Origin: Xanthocytophaga agilis
GTDB taxonomy: Bacteria > Bacteroidota > Bacteroidia > Cytophagales > 172606-1
DNA length: 64,000 nucleotides
Assembly: GCF_030068605.1 (NCBI RefSeq)
Contig: NZ_JASJOU010000005.1
Coordinates: forward strand, 372,001-436,000
Direction of reading: 5' to 3'
Part shown: one piece after another, positions 38,683 through 47,686 of the stretch
How the letters are laid out: every line of letters begins with the position of its first letter
Position numbering within the stretch: the first letter of the stretch is position 1
Made by a program: the position numbers and the translations under genes
The notes under the pieces: generated by a model
Seen by the model: only the letters and a program-made list of their open reading frames with translations
What the model was told of the DNA's origin: nothing
Databases searched by the model: none

Positions 38683-39456
38683 TTATAGGGTCAGTTTAGT
38701 ACCCGATTGTGCATGAACATTATCAGCATGGATGATATGCACTTCTTTCACACCCTCATTTAATGCAGCAAATGCATTATCGAGTTTAGGAATCATTCCT
38801 TTAGACACAATTCCATCCGCTTTTAACTGTGCATATTTTTCTTTATTGATGTCTGCAATAACAGAATCATTATCTTCAGGATTCAGCAGAACTCCTTTTT
38901 TCTCAAAACAATACACAAGATTTACCTCTGCTCCTGCTTTAGCTAATGCCGTTGCAATGGCAGACGCCATAGTATCTGCATTTGTATTTAATATCTGCCC
39001 TTGCGCATCAACTGTAAGTGGAGCAACAATAGGCGTGAGATCCTGATTAATGAAAGCTAGTAATTGCGTAGCATTTACCTGTTCGATATCACCTGCAAAT
39101 CCATAGTCAATTACCCCAACAGGCCGCTTTTTAGCTAAAATTACTCCTGCATCAGCGCCCATCAGTCCAATAGCATTACACTTCAATGCCTGTAATTGTG
39201 CAACCACCTTCTTATTTACCAATCCCCCATATACCATGGTTACTACATCCAGCATAGGCTCATCTGTAATACGGCGTCCATCAATCATTTGTGTAGTGAC
39301 ACCCAGTTTCTCTGCTACCTGAGTTGCTATTTTCCCACCTCCATGAACCAGAATCTTGCTCTCTTTAATAGAGGCGAAATCAGATAAAAACTTCTGTGTG
39401 GCAACAGGATTATCAATTACATTACCACCTATTTTGATTACATATACTTTACTCAT
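38683..39456 (-). CDS. argB: N-acylglutamate kinase
   Basis: 257 residues, amino-acid kinase fold. Phosphorylates N-acetyl- (or N-succinyl-) glutamate in arginine synthesis. Motifs: YVIKIGGNVID (ATP-binding Lys), LVHGGGKIA, VYGGLVNKKVV, ADTMASAIATALAKAG and VSKGMIPKLDNAFAAL. It follows the carbamoyltransferase gene by 37 bases on the same strand and is surely cotranscribed with it. Confidence 0.94.
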   Translation of the reverse strand: MSKVYVIKIGGNVIDNPVATQKFLSDFASIKESKILVHGGGKIATQVAEKLGVTTQMIDGRRITDEPMLDVVTMVYGGLVNKKVVAQLQALKCNAIGLMGADAGVILAKKRPVGVIDYGFAGDIEQVNATQLLAFINQDLTPIVAPLTVDAQGQILNTNADTMASAIATALAKAGAEVNLVYCFEKKGVLLNPEDNDSVIADINKEKYAQLKADGIVSKGMIPKLDNAFAALNEGVKEVHIIHADNVHAQSGTKLTL

Positions 39457-39493
39457 TTGATCAATTCAGCTATTTAAAAACACAATTGTATGA

Positions 39494-40450
39494 TTAGAGT
39501 CCAGATAGAATTTGCTTTAATACTACCTGTGCTGACCATACTCTATTACCTGCCTGAGGGATAACAATAGACTGTGGGCTATCTAACACCTCATCTGTTA
39601 CTTTCAAATTGCGGCGTACAGGTAAGCAATGCATGAATTTACCATTATTGGTTAATCGCATTTTGTCCATTGTAATCATCCAATCTGGATTTTGTGTAAG
39701 CACTTTACCATAGTCTTTGTATGATGACCAGTTTTTAGTATAGATAAAATCTGCTCCTTCAAAAGCTTCTCGTTGATTATAAACCACCTGTGCATTGCCC
39801 ACAAATTCAGGTGCCAGATCATATCCTTCCGGATGAGTCACCACAAAGTCCACATCCCATACATTCATCCATTCTGAAAATGAGTTGGCAACAGCCTGAG
39901 GCAGTGATTTAAAATGCGGAGCCCAGGTAAGCACTACTTTAGGGCGTGGCTTAGTTTTGTATTCTTCGATAGTGATACAGTCTGCCAATGATTGCAATGG
40001 GTGTCGGGTAGCAGACTCCAGATTAACAATAGGGACACCTGCATACTGTTTAAATTTATTAATGACTATTTCCTGATAGTCAGCATTCCGATCCTTTAAT
40101 TCTGCAAAAGACCGAACAGCAATGATATCACAATATTGACCAATTACAGCTGCCGCTTCTTTTACATGTTCAGCTTTATCTCCATTCATTACCACACCAT
40201 CCATCATCTCCAATCCCCAGGAATCCTGATTTACATTCATTACCATTACCTCCATACCCAGATTCTGCGCTGCTTTCTGAGTACTCAGACGTGTTCGTAA
40301 ACTAGAATTAAAAAATAACAGGCCGATGGTTTTGTTCTTACCCAATGCTTTGTCTGCAAATGGATTTTTCTTGAGCTGAATGGCTTCCTGCACCAATGCT
40401 TTCGGGTCAGATACATCAGCGAGGGAAATAAAGTTTTTCAATGCGGTCAA
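39494..40450 (-). CDS. argF': N-acyl-L-ornithine carbamoyltransferase (N-succinyl type predicted)
   Basis: 318 residues, carbamoyltransferase that acts on N-acylated ornithine instead of free ornithine. Carbamoyl-phosphate binding motif FFNSSLRTRLST; TRHPLQSLAD; MHCLPVRR near the C-terminus. It closely follows the plan of Bacteroides fragilis SOTCase and Xanthomonas AOTCase. The discriminating position is Pro90 in B. fragilis (succinyl) and Glu92 in Xanthomonas (acetyl); here the aligned residue is Ala93 in MNGDKAEHV, not Glu, so N-succinylornithine is the better guess. The start is ATG at 40450. Cotranscribed with argB. Confidence 0.92.
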   Translation of the reverse strand: MTALKNFISLADVSDPKALVQEAIQLKKNPFADKALGKNKTIGLLFFNSSLRTRLSTQKAAQNLGMEVMVMNVNQDSWGLEMMDGVVMNGDKAEHVKEAAAVIGQYCDIIAVRSFAELKDRNADYQEIVINKFKQYAGVPIVNLESATRHPLQSLADCITIEEYKTKPRPKVVLTWAPHFKSLPQAVANSFSEWMNVWDVDFVVTHPEGYDLAPEFVGNAQVVYNQREAFEGADFIYTKNWSSYKDYGKVLTQNPDWMITMDKMRLTNNGKFMHCLPVRRNLKVTDEVLDSPQSIVIPQAGNRVWSAQVVLKQILSGL

Positions 40451-40511
40451 TAGTTAGGAAAGGTTAATGATATTCTTTTGAGGGCGAAAATTACTATATT
40501 TTAAAAATAAA

Positions 40512-40548
40512 AAAGCTAACCTGCTTTAAAACTTTGCAGGTTAGCTTT
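40512..40548 (-). terminator. Terminator after the T9SS-sorted protein gene
   Basis: AAAGCTAACCTGC (40512-40524) and its perfect complement (40536-40548); A-rich on the plus side gives the T-run on minus. It separates the T9SS gene from the downstream arginine genes. Confidence 0.88.
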
Positions 40549-40568
40549 AGAATATTTTCAGAGAATAC

Positions 40569-42500
40569 TTATTGTACTACTAGTTTCTCTCTAATCATAG
40601 AATTTCCTTGTCTTGCTTGCAGGATATAAATTCCAGATGCTGAAGAGAAGTCTTTTACTGCTACACTAGGTATAGTTCCTGTAGAGAACTTACCAGCATA
40701 GCATTGCTTTCCGATTCGATCATATACAGTGACAAAAATATCTCCTCCCTTCTCATCAGTTATTGCAACCTGTACATAATCGGCATGTGATACTGGATTA
40801 GGAAATACTCGTGATAAAGTAGAAGCTGCACTTGTATTTATAGATACCACTCTAGAATAAGCAAATTTCTCATCAAAGTCAGTTTGTTTAATCCTATAGT
40901 ACGCAACCCCTTCTGCAGGATTATTATCGATAAACTCATAGGACAACACATTAGAACTATTACCAGCCCCATCAATAGTTGCTATTGCTGTAAACTCTTT
41001 GCCATCTGTAGATCTTTCAATAGTGAAATAATCATTGTTTTCTTCTGACGCTGTAGCCCAGTTTATTTTCACTTGTCCTTCTATATAGGCTCCACGTACA
41101 TAAACGAATGTAACAGGTAATGGTTGATTACAAGAGGGGCACGAGGTGTAAGCGGTTACACTAGGATTAACAGTTCCGCCTGCTACTACGTTAAATCCTC
41201 CATTAGCACCTGCTGGATAAGGATTAGAAAATACAGGCAATGATCCATTATTATCACACATTCTTATAGGAGTATTATTACCAAATGTTCCTCCATTTAC
41301 CCTACTTACACCAGTTCCCAGAGGCCCTCCTACTGAGAAGCGGCTACAGGTACCAATAGTTCCGGCTACAGTTCCTCCATTCTGTGTATAATTTCCATTA
41401 ACCAGAACTTCTCCACCATTTAGAGTAACACTTCCCTGATTCATAGTAAAGTTTCCATTTATACTCATGGCACCAGGTGCGGAAATTACCAATGAAGGAT
41501 TAGCAATTACCTGAGTTTGCCCCTGTACATAGTTCCCAGTAATATTGATAGAGCCAGTATTAGTAATAGAGCCAGTCCCTGTATTGGTCATATTGCTGTT
41601 ATTAGCAACAGTTAGAGATCCTGAATTCGTGTTGATAATAGATGCACTGTTATTAAAATTGCCAGATGCGTTTATAAACCCTCCATTTGTAAGTGTACTA
41701 CCATTGTTATTTGTGAAGATGCCTGTTACAGAAACACTACCTGTATTGGCAAACTGACCAGTGTTATTTGAAAAAGTTCCGTTTGTTGAAAGCGTGCCAT
41801 CGTTAGTAAACTGACCATTATTATTATTAGTAAAGGTTCCGCTTGTTGAAAGAGAACCCGTATTATTAAACTGAGCATTATTGTTAGTCGTATTTCCTGA
41901 TACAGTTAAAGTCCCTGCATTGCTAAATATACTATTCTCCTGATTAATTAAATTACCAGAAATCTGTATGCTAGCACCAGCTCCATTTGTAATAGTGTTA
42001 CCATTGCCAATGTTAAAAGCACCATTAACTATTAGAGTCGATCCGGTTCCAGAATTATTAACAGTCCCATTTGTAACAGTAAGGTTACCATTAATAGTCA
42101 TAGCAGCTGGAGCAGATCCAGGTTGGGAAATATTATTTAGAGTAGTATTGTTCGCTAGAGGAAAATTTCCCGAAAATGATAATGAACTGTAATTATTAAT
42201 GGTAACACCAGTTGCACCATTATAAGCCAAGTTAAGTACTACGTTTCCTAGATTTGGAGCTATACAGACTATTATATTATTTCTTGCATTGAAATTTATA
42301 GAATAAGTACCGCTAGAGGTAATACAAAGAGTACTTCCATTAGATGTAAATACATAAGAATTGCCAGTTGGTGAGTTGCAACCAGAATTTGGACACTGTG
42401 CCTTTACATCAAAAAGTGAAAAAAATATAACAACCATACTCAACCCTAGCTGGATTGTTACCTTTGCCCATATGTTACTAATTGTAGATGTTGCCTTCAT
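40569..42500 (-). CDS. Repeat-rich secreted protein with T9SS type A sorting domain
   Basis: 643 residues. Signal peptide ending in FFSLFDVKAQ. A long Asn/Gly/Thr/Ser-rich region (about 60-420) is made of short beta-helix-like repeats such as NNNGQFTNDGTLSTNGTF and NTGSINITGNY. A fibronectin-like section follows (INWATASEENNDYFTIERSTDG), then the C-terminal T9SS tail VFPNPVSHADYVQVAI to REKLVVQ, which directs secretion through the outer membrane and usually cell-surface attachment. It has no evident link to arginine synthesis yet lies between argD and the carbamoyltransferase gene, with terminators on both sides. Confidence 0.87.
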   Translation of the reverse strand: MKATSTISNIWAKVTIQLGLSMVVIFFSLFDVKAQCPNSGCNSPTGNSYVFTSNGSTLCITSSGTYSINFNARNNIIVCIAPNLGNVVLNLAYNGATGVTINNYSSLSFSGNFPLANNTTLNNISQPGSAPAAMTINGNLTVTNGTVNNSGTGSTLIVNGAFNIGNGNTITNGAGASIQISGNLINQENSIFSNAGTLTVSGNTTNNNAQFNNTGSLSTSGTFTNNNNGQFTNDGTLSTNGTFSNNTGQFANTGSVSVTGIFTNNNGSTLTNGGFINASGNFNNSASIINTNSGSLTVANNSNMTNTGTGSITNTGSINITGNYVQGQTQVIANPSLVISAPGAMSINGNFTMNQGSVTLNGGEVLVNGNYTQNGGTVAGTIGTCSRFSVGGPLGTGVSRVNGGTFGNNTPIRMCDNNGSLPVFSNPYPAGANGGFNVVAGGTVNPSVTAYTSCPSCNQPLPVTFVYVRGAYIEGQVKINWATASEENNDYFTIERSTDGKEFTAIATIDGAGNSSNVLSYEFIDNNPAEGVAYYRIKQTDFDEKFAYSRVVSINTSAASTLSRVFPNPVSHADYVQVAITDEKGGDIFVTVYDRIGKQCYAGKFSTGTIPSVAVKDFSSASGIYILQARQGNSMIREKLVVQ

Positions 42501-42890
42501 AGCATGTTATTATTTGAATGTTAATTACACATGTAAGAAAAGTATCTGCCTGAACAGTAGTCTGTATATTAATCCAGCAGTATAGACAAATGTAAACGAA
42601 AAGGAATGAAAAAGATAGGGTTTTATCGAAAAAACTGACATATTATCTATAGTTTCAGAACAAAAAGAGGATTTATGACATGTAAGAAACTCGAATGGAA
42701 ATACTTTTTTGCTAGTGAAAGTATTTTAGGAAGGCTTTATCATACAAATCTATTATCCAGAATGACTTACCTTTTAGATTAGTCATGTATCTATCCATTA
42801 TTATTTTTCTCTACCCAATAAAAGGTACAGCTTCTATTTATATCCAAAATTTACAGAATAGTGAACTAGTCCTCATATTGCAGTAAATAG
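42501..42890. other. Intergenic region upstream of the T9SS-sorted protein gene
   Basis: About 390 AT-rich bases with no gene seen. On the minus strand a TACTTTTC (near-match to TAnnTTTG) lies about 40 bases before the T9SS start. Confidence 0.35.
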
Positions 42891-42922
42891 AAAAGGGCCT
42901 CCCGTTACCAGGAGACCCTTTT
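42891..42922 (-). terminator. argD terminator
   Basis: AAAAGGG and CTCC pair with GGAG and CCCTTTT, with one mismatched base on each side; the T-run is on the minus strand. Confidence 0.85.
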
Positions 42923-42946
42923 GCATAAATTATCTATGTTAATATA

Positions 42947-44086
42947 TTATACTCCTACATTTTCTGCCTTTACTATTTTAGAAAAAGCTTCCAGGAAAAT
43001 ATCCACCTCTGTTTTTGTTAATGCAAGTGACGGTAACAAACGAAGTGTATGCTTGCCTGCATATCCTGTAAAGATATGGTGTTCAAACAAAAGTTTCTTA
43101 CGCACTACTTCTACAGGTTCTTCTGTCTCAATTCCTATCATTAACCCACGCCCACGTACTTCTTTCACACCTGGAAGACCTTTTACATTGTCCATCAGAT
43201 AATTACCTACAACAGCGGCATTCTCAACCAGGTTTTCCTGCTTCATCACATCCAATACAGCAATACCGGCAGCACAAGCTAGATGGTTACCTCCAAAAGT
43301 GGTTCCCAACATACCATGTATGGCCTTGAACTTAGGATGAATTAGTAGTCCTCCAATCGGAAACCCATTACCCATCCCTTTGGCAGTAGTGATCAAATCT
43401 GGTTGTACATCATAATGTTGGTGAGAAAAGAATTTCCCGCTACGTCCATATCCACATTGCACACTATCCACAATCAGTACAGAACCAAATTTATCACATA
43501 GTTCACGGGCTTTTTGCAGAAACTCACCACTAGTCACATTGATACCTCCAACACCCTGAATACCTTCTACAATGATTGCACAAACCTCTTCGTTCATTAC
43601 ATTTTCCAACGCTTCAATATCATTAAATGGAATGAAGTGCACATGGTCAGTAGGATTGATAGGTGCAGCAATAGCTGGATTATCTGTGGCGGCTACAGCG
43701 CCTGCTGTGCGTCCATGAAAAGATTTCTTGAATGCAATGATTTTTTTACGACCATTGTAAAAAGAAGCCAGTTTCAATGCATTCTCATTGGCCTCAGCAC
43801 CAGAGTTTATCAGAAACAAATGATAATCCTCATAACCTGACAGCTTTCCTAACTTCTCTGCAAGCTCTGTCTGAATCGGAATCTGTACAGAATTTGAGTA
43901 AAAGCCAATTTTATTGAGTTGTTCAGTTAGTTTCTGAACATAGTGAGGATGTGTATGCCCAATAGAAATTACAGCATGTCCCCCATAGAGATCAAGGTAT
44001 TTCTGTCCTGTAGCATCCCAAACATAGCTTCCCTGTGCTTTCACAGGCTCAATATCATACAGCGGATATACATTAAATAAATCCAT
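42947..44086 (-). CDS. argD: N-acylornithine aminotransferase
   Basis: 379 residues from ATG 44086 (MDLFNVYPLYDIEPVKAQG); 11 open codons upstream are not homologue-like. PLP-dependent class III aminotransferase converting N-acyl-glutamate semialdehyde to N-acylornithine. PLP-phosphate binding at NSGAEANENALKLA; Schiff-base Lys K236 in TTAKGMGNGFPIGG; GTTFGGNHLACAAG near the C-terminus. The usual DE(V/I)Q motif reads DSVQCGYGRSG: the PLP-contacting Asp is kept but the next Glu is Ser. Follows argC by 44 bases. Confidence 0.94.
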   Translation of the reverse strand: MDLFNVYPLYDIEPVKAQGSYVWDATGQKYLDLYGGHAVISIGHTHPHYVQKLTEQLNKIGFYSNSVQIPIQTELAEKLGKLSGYEDYHLFLINSGAEANENALKLASFYNGRKKIIAFKKSFHGRTAGAVAATDNPAIAAPINPTDHVHFIPFNDIEALENVMNEEVCAIIVEGIQGVGGINVTSGEFLQKARELCDKFGSVLIVDSVQCGYGRSGKFFSHQHYDVQPDLITTAKGMGNGFPIGGLLIHPKFKAIHGMLGTTFGGNHLACAAGIAVLDVMKQENLVENAAVVGNYLMDNVKGLPGVKEVRGRGLMIGIETEEPVEVVRKKLLFEHHIFTGYAGKHTLRLLPSLALTKTEVDIFLEAFSKIVKAENVGV

Positions 44087-44130
44087 AGTTGAAAGAAGGG
44101 TTTTAAATGTTGAAAGCAATCAATGATAGT

Positions 44131-45096
44131 TTAAAATGCCACAGGCTTTAGACCAAGTCCTGTTTTTTCATCCAAGCCAAATAACAGATTCATATTCTGA
44201 ACAGCTTGTCCGGATGCCCCTTTTGTCAGATTATCAATAACACTGGTTATCAGTAACTGATCTTCGTGTTGCTCCAGATGCAGTAAACATTTATTGGTAT
44301 TAGTAACAAGCTTTACATCGATTTCGCTGTCTACAACATGTGTAAATGGATGATTTTGATAGAAATCGCTAAAATACTTTTTAGCCTGCTCCAGTGTTCC
44401 ATCAAATGTTGTATACACACTTGCCAGAATTCCACGGGTAAAGTTTCCTCTATAGGGAATGAACCGGATTTTTTCGGAGAAATCACTCTGCAGCAGTGTC
44501 AGACTCTGACGGATTTCTTTCAAATGCTGATGTGTAAATGCTTTATATACAGAGATATTATTATTTCTCCAGGTAAAGTGTACAGTATCTGCCAGTTTCT
44601 GCCCAGCTCCAGTACTTCCTGTAATAGCACTAATATGTACATCCTCTTTCAATAAACCATTCTTCGCCAGAGGTAACAGAGCTAGTTGAATAGCAGTAGC
44701 AAAACAACCTGGATTAGCAATATGTTGTGCTTTCTGGATACGAGCCTTATTTAGTTCAGGCAGTCCATATACAAACCCGTTAGATTCATCCCGAAAATCC
44801 TGGCTAAGATCAATAACCTTAGTTTGCAAAATAGCAGGATTATCAGCCAGAAATACTTTGGCTTCGCCATGTCCAACACACAAAAATACTACATCTACAG
44901 ATCCTTGAAAGCTCTCAGCAAATGTCAGGTCTGTTTCTCCAATCAGGTCATTGTGTACTGAGTACAGAGGTTTCCCTGCTGAACTTTTACTATGTACATA
45001 GGCAATCTCTGCATTAGGATGGCTTAGCAAAATCCGAATCAATTCCCCTCCTGTATAGCCTGCTCCTCCTATAATACCTACTTTAATCTTTTTCAT
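44131..45096 (-). CDS. argC: N-acetyl(acyl)-gamma-glutamyl-phosphate reductase
   Basis: 321 residues. Reduces N-acylglutamyl phosphate to the semialdehyde with NADPH. Rossmann start KVGIIGGAGYTGGELIRIL; catalytic Cys131 in HIANPGCFATAIQLA; FIPYRGNFTRGILASVY with the conserved His/Arg neighbourhood. The first 14 bases overlap the end of the upstream one-TM gene, implying translational coupling. Confidence 0.95.
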   Translation of the reverse strand: MKKIKVGIIGGAGYTGGELIRILLSHPNAEIAYVHSKSSAGKPLYSVHNDLIGETDLTFAESFQGSVDVVFLCVGHGEAKVFLADNPAILQTKVIDLSQDFRDESNGFVYGLPELNKARIQKAQHIANPGCFATAIQLALLPLAKNGLLKEDVHISAITGSTGAGQKLADTVHFTWRNNNISVYKAFTHQHLKEIRQSLTLLQSDFSEKIRFIPYRGNFTRGILASVYTTFDGTLEQAKKYFSDFYQNHPFTHVVDSEIDVKLVTNTNKCLLHLEQHEDQLLITSVIDNLTKGASGQAVQNMNLLFGLDEKTGLGLKPVAF

Positions 45097-45712
45097 TCGT
45101 ATTTAATTCATTTCCAAGAGTATCTTTAATTTTCTCAATCAATGCCTTATTCTCTTTCATCAACATATCCTCAGAACGTACAATATCAACAATATAGATC
45201 TGAATAAGTTGATAAATAGCCTGTCCTGTATCCTCACCCTGATTAGTGAATAAGTCGACCAGCTTGCCCAGAAAAATCTGATTCATATCATCGAGCTTTT
45301 GCTGACCTGTATAAATCGATGCTGTCTGATGAAACAAATCATAAGGCAATATCTGTAAGCCACCTCCATGAATGGCTGAAGTAAAGGCCGCACTACGTAA
45401 AAAAGCCGGATTTAATCCTCTGAACAACTGCTGCCCTCGTCTGATCCGTTCTACGTCCGGCAACTGCTGCTGACGCCATGTTTCAAGTGAGTCTTTTAGC
45501 TGCAAATGATACTGATAAGAGTTTGTCAGACTTTGAACATTGTTTTGTGCTTCCCGATAGATCTGTCTCAGCATTTCTTGTTTCAATTCCTGTTCCCGTT
45601 GCTGATCCTGCCAGTCACTGGAAAGGATGCCCAAGTATACACCCAGCATAGTTACAACCACTGGCAGCAAAACATCTTTGAACCAGGAAATATCTCTGAA
45701 AACGGCTTTCAT
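45083..45712 (-). CDS. One-TM hypothetical protein between argG and argC
   Basis: 209 residues. A single TM segment near the N-terminus (WFKDVLLPVVVTMLGVYLGIL) is followed by a helical, Gln/Glu-rich soluble part (SDWQDQQREQELKQEMLRQ, AQNNVQSLTNSYQYHLQLKDSLETW). It overlaps argC by 14 bases and lies 46 bases after argG, so it is an integral member of the arginine operon. The family is not recognised; the layout resembles small Bacteroidota membrane proteins of unknown function. Confidence 0.8.
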   Translation of the reverse strand: MKAVFRDISWFKDVLLPVVVTMLGVYLGILSSDWQDQQREQELKQEMLRQIYREAQNNVQSLTNSYQYHLQLKDSLETWRQQQLPDVERIRRGQQLFRGLNPAFLRSAAFTSAIHGGGLQILPYDLFHQTASIYTGQQKLDDMNQIFLGKLVDLFTNQGEDTGQAIYQLIQIYIVDIVRSEDMLMKENKALIEKIKDTLGNELNTNEKD

Positions 45713-45758
45713 ATGGATATCTATCAGCCTCTACTAAGTATCATACTACTAAATGAGG

Positions 45759-46949
45759 TTATTCCTCATTTACCTTGTGGTAAATCATAGTCTGATTTGA
45801 CATGATCTTAGAGAAACCACGAACATCATCACCTGTCCATGCATTGTTCATCTCACCATAGCTACCAAACTTTGCAGACATCAGATCATGCTCTGATTGA
45901 ATACCAATTACATAGAAGCGGTAAGGAGACAGTTGTACATGTACTGTTCCAGTTACATTTTCTTGAGTATCTGCTAAGAAAGTCTCAATATTACGTGCTA
46001 CTGGTTCCAGAAACTGGCCTTCATGTACCATTGTTCCATACCAGTTACCCAACTGCTCTTTCCAGTATAACTGACCTTTTGTTAGCACATGTTTTTCCAG
46101 TGTGTGATGCGCTTTAATAATAACTAAAGGAGCTGCAGCTTCAAATCCTACACGTCCTTTAATACCAATGATGGTATCACCCACATGTATATCACGTCCA
46201 ATAGCAAATGGTCCCGCAATCTCCTGTAATTTTTTAATAGCATCTACCGGATTTGCGAACTTTTCGCTATTGATACCTTTCAATTCTCCTTTTTCGAAAT
46301 ACAGATCAACCTGCTCTGCATCTGTTTTGGTAAGTTGTGTAGGGAAAGCAGATTCTGGGAGATATTGATTTGATGTCAGTGTTTCTTTACCGCCTACAGA
46401 TGTACCCCAAATACCTTTATTAATAGAGTAAGCAGCTTTAGTCCAGTCTTGTTCTACACCTTTCGCCTTCAGGTATTCAATCTCTGCCTCACGTGATAAA
46501 CGCATATCCCGAATAGGAGTGATAATTTCTACATTTGGAACCAGAATACGGAACACCACATCAAAACGCACCTGATCATTACCGGCACCTGTGCTACCAT
46601 GTGCAATAGCTTCAGCATTGATGCTACGCGCATATTCGGCTACTGCTAATGCCTGAAACATACGCTCTGCACTTACAGAAAGCGGATAAGTATTATTTTT
46701 CAGTACATTTCCAAAAACCAGGTATTTCAGACACTTCTCATAATACTCATTCACCACATTTACAGTCTTATGACTCTTTACCCCCAATGTCTTTGCACGA
46801 TTTTCAATATTTATCAATTCCTCATCCGAGAAACCGCCTGTATCAACCAGAACAGAATGAACTTCCATACCTTTCTCTTCTGAAAGGTATTTTACACAAT
46901 AGGAGGTATCTAAACCACCACTGAAGGCCAATACTACTTTTTTTGCCAT
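45759..46949 (-). CDS. argG: Argininosuccinate synthase
   Basis: 396 residues. Joins citrulline and aspartate with ATP to form argininosuccinate. ATP-pyrophosphatase motif VLAFSGGLDTSYCVKYL at the start; AHGSTGAGNDQVRFD; IKGRVGFEAAAPLVIIKAHHTLEKH. Lies between two one-TM genes in the arginine operon, 99 bases after the upstream one. argH is not in the window. Confidence 0.95.
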   Translation of the reverse strand: MAKKVVLAFSGGLDTSYCVKYLSEEKGMEVHSVLVDTGGFSDEELINIENRAKTLGVKSHKTVNVVNEYYEKCLKYLVFGNVLKNNTYPLSVSAERMFQALAVAEYARSINAEAIAHGSTGAGNDQVRFDVVFRILVPNVEIITPIRDMRLSREAEIEYLKAKGVEQDWTKAAYSINKGIWGTSVGGKETLTSNQYLPESAFPTQLTKTDAEQVDLYFEKGELKGINSEKFANPVDAIKKLQEIAGPFAIGRDIHVGDTIIGIKGRVGFEAAAPLVIIKAHHTLEKHVLTKGQLYWKEQLGNWYGTMVHEGQFLEPVARNIETFLADTQENVTGTVHVQLSPYRFYVIGIQSEHDLMSAKFGSYGEMNNAWTGDDVRGFSKIMSNQTMIYHKVNEE

Positions 46950-47048
46950 TGTATTAACTAAATATAGAATGAAGGTATGTTGTAAATGTAATTGTGTATA
47001 TCCTGTAAGCAGGTTTGATTAGCTTGTTTCTCCACTAGTAACCAAAGT

Positions 47049-47588
47049 CTAATCACTTAGTTTAACAATTGATTTCTTACCCATATTGAAATTATATTCC
47101 CATTGTTCTTCATACACAGAAGCATATTCTAACCGTATATGAATATTTCTACCTTTAAGTGCTTCTCTGAATTGCCTTGTATTGATAGGCCCACCTACTT
47201 TAATCCATTCAATTTCTTCATTGGAGGCTAGTACCCTATCTTCCCAGATCTGATTGATTACTTCACCTTCATTAACGCTATCACCTGTAACTTTTTGAAT
47301 CAGATCCTGTTCATCCTCACAAATCTGGCCACGATACCAGATCTCTACTTTTTTAATGATAGCAGGTCCGACACCTTTGTTAGTAATTTTAATACCACAA
47401 GAATTCTGTGTAGAATCCGGTAACAGCTGTGTCTGTGAATAGATGTGCAAACTAGGCCACATTGATGCATACTGTTGCTTTCGTTCAATCTGCACTTGAT
47501 AGACAGATGTAAACAATGCACAGATGCTAATAAAGGTTGCCATAATCGCAATGATCTTATCACTGGTAAGGCGTTTGAGAAAAGCCAT
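47049..47588 (-). CDS. One-TM hypothetical protein between the GNAT gene and argG
   Basis: 179 residues, not recognised. An N-terminal TM helix (IIAIMATFISICALFTSVYQ) is followed by a mostly beta soluble domain (ASMWPSLHIYSQTQL, CGIKITNKGVGPAIIKKVEIWYRG, NIHIRLEYASVYEEQWEYNF), similar in style to small membrane-anchored Ig-like domains in Bacteroidota. Only 25 bases separate its ATG from the hairpin after the GNAT gene, so it probably depends on read-through from there or on a promoter overlapping that hairpin. Confidence 0.78.
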   Translation of the reverse strand: MAFLKRLTSDKIIAIMATFISICALFTSVYQVQIERKQQYASMWPSLHIYSQTQLLPDSTQNSCGIKITNKGVGPAIIKKVEIWYRGQICEDEQDLIQKVTGDSVNEGEVINQIWEDRVLASNEEIEWIKVGGPINTRQFREALKGRNIHIRLEYASVYEEQWEYNFNMGKKSIVKLSD

Positions 47589-47607
47589 TTAATACAATAT
47601 TGGTACG

Positions 47608-47642
47608 AAAAAAGCCCCCCTTTGCAACTGCAAAGGAAGGGC
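47608..47642 (-). terminator. Intra-operon terminator/attenuator after the GNAT gene
   Basis: On the minus strand GCCC and CCTTTGCA pair with TGCAAAGG and GGGC (47614-47642), followed by six Ts (complement of 47608-47613). It lies between the GNAT stop and the next arginine-cluster gene. Confidence 0.75.
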
Positions 47643-47686
47643 AAAATTATTGTCTTACTAAATAAAATTTCTCAAAAACTGTTCTT

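Noticed and set aside
41545-42192. Val/Leu-rich plus-strand ORFs opposite the T9SS protein
   Set aside because: Antisense shadows of the low-complexity Asn/Thr repeats.
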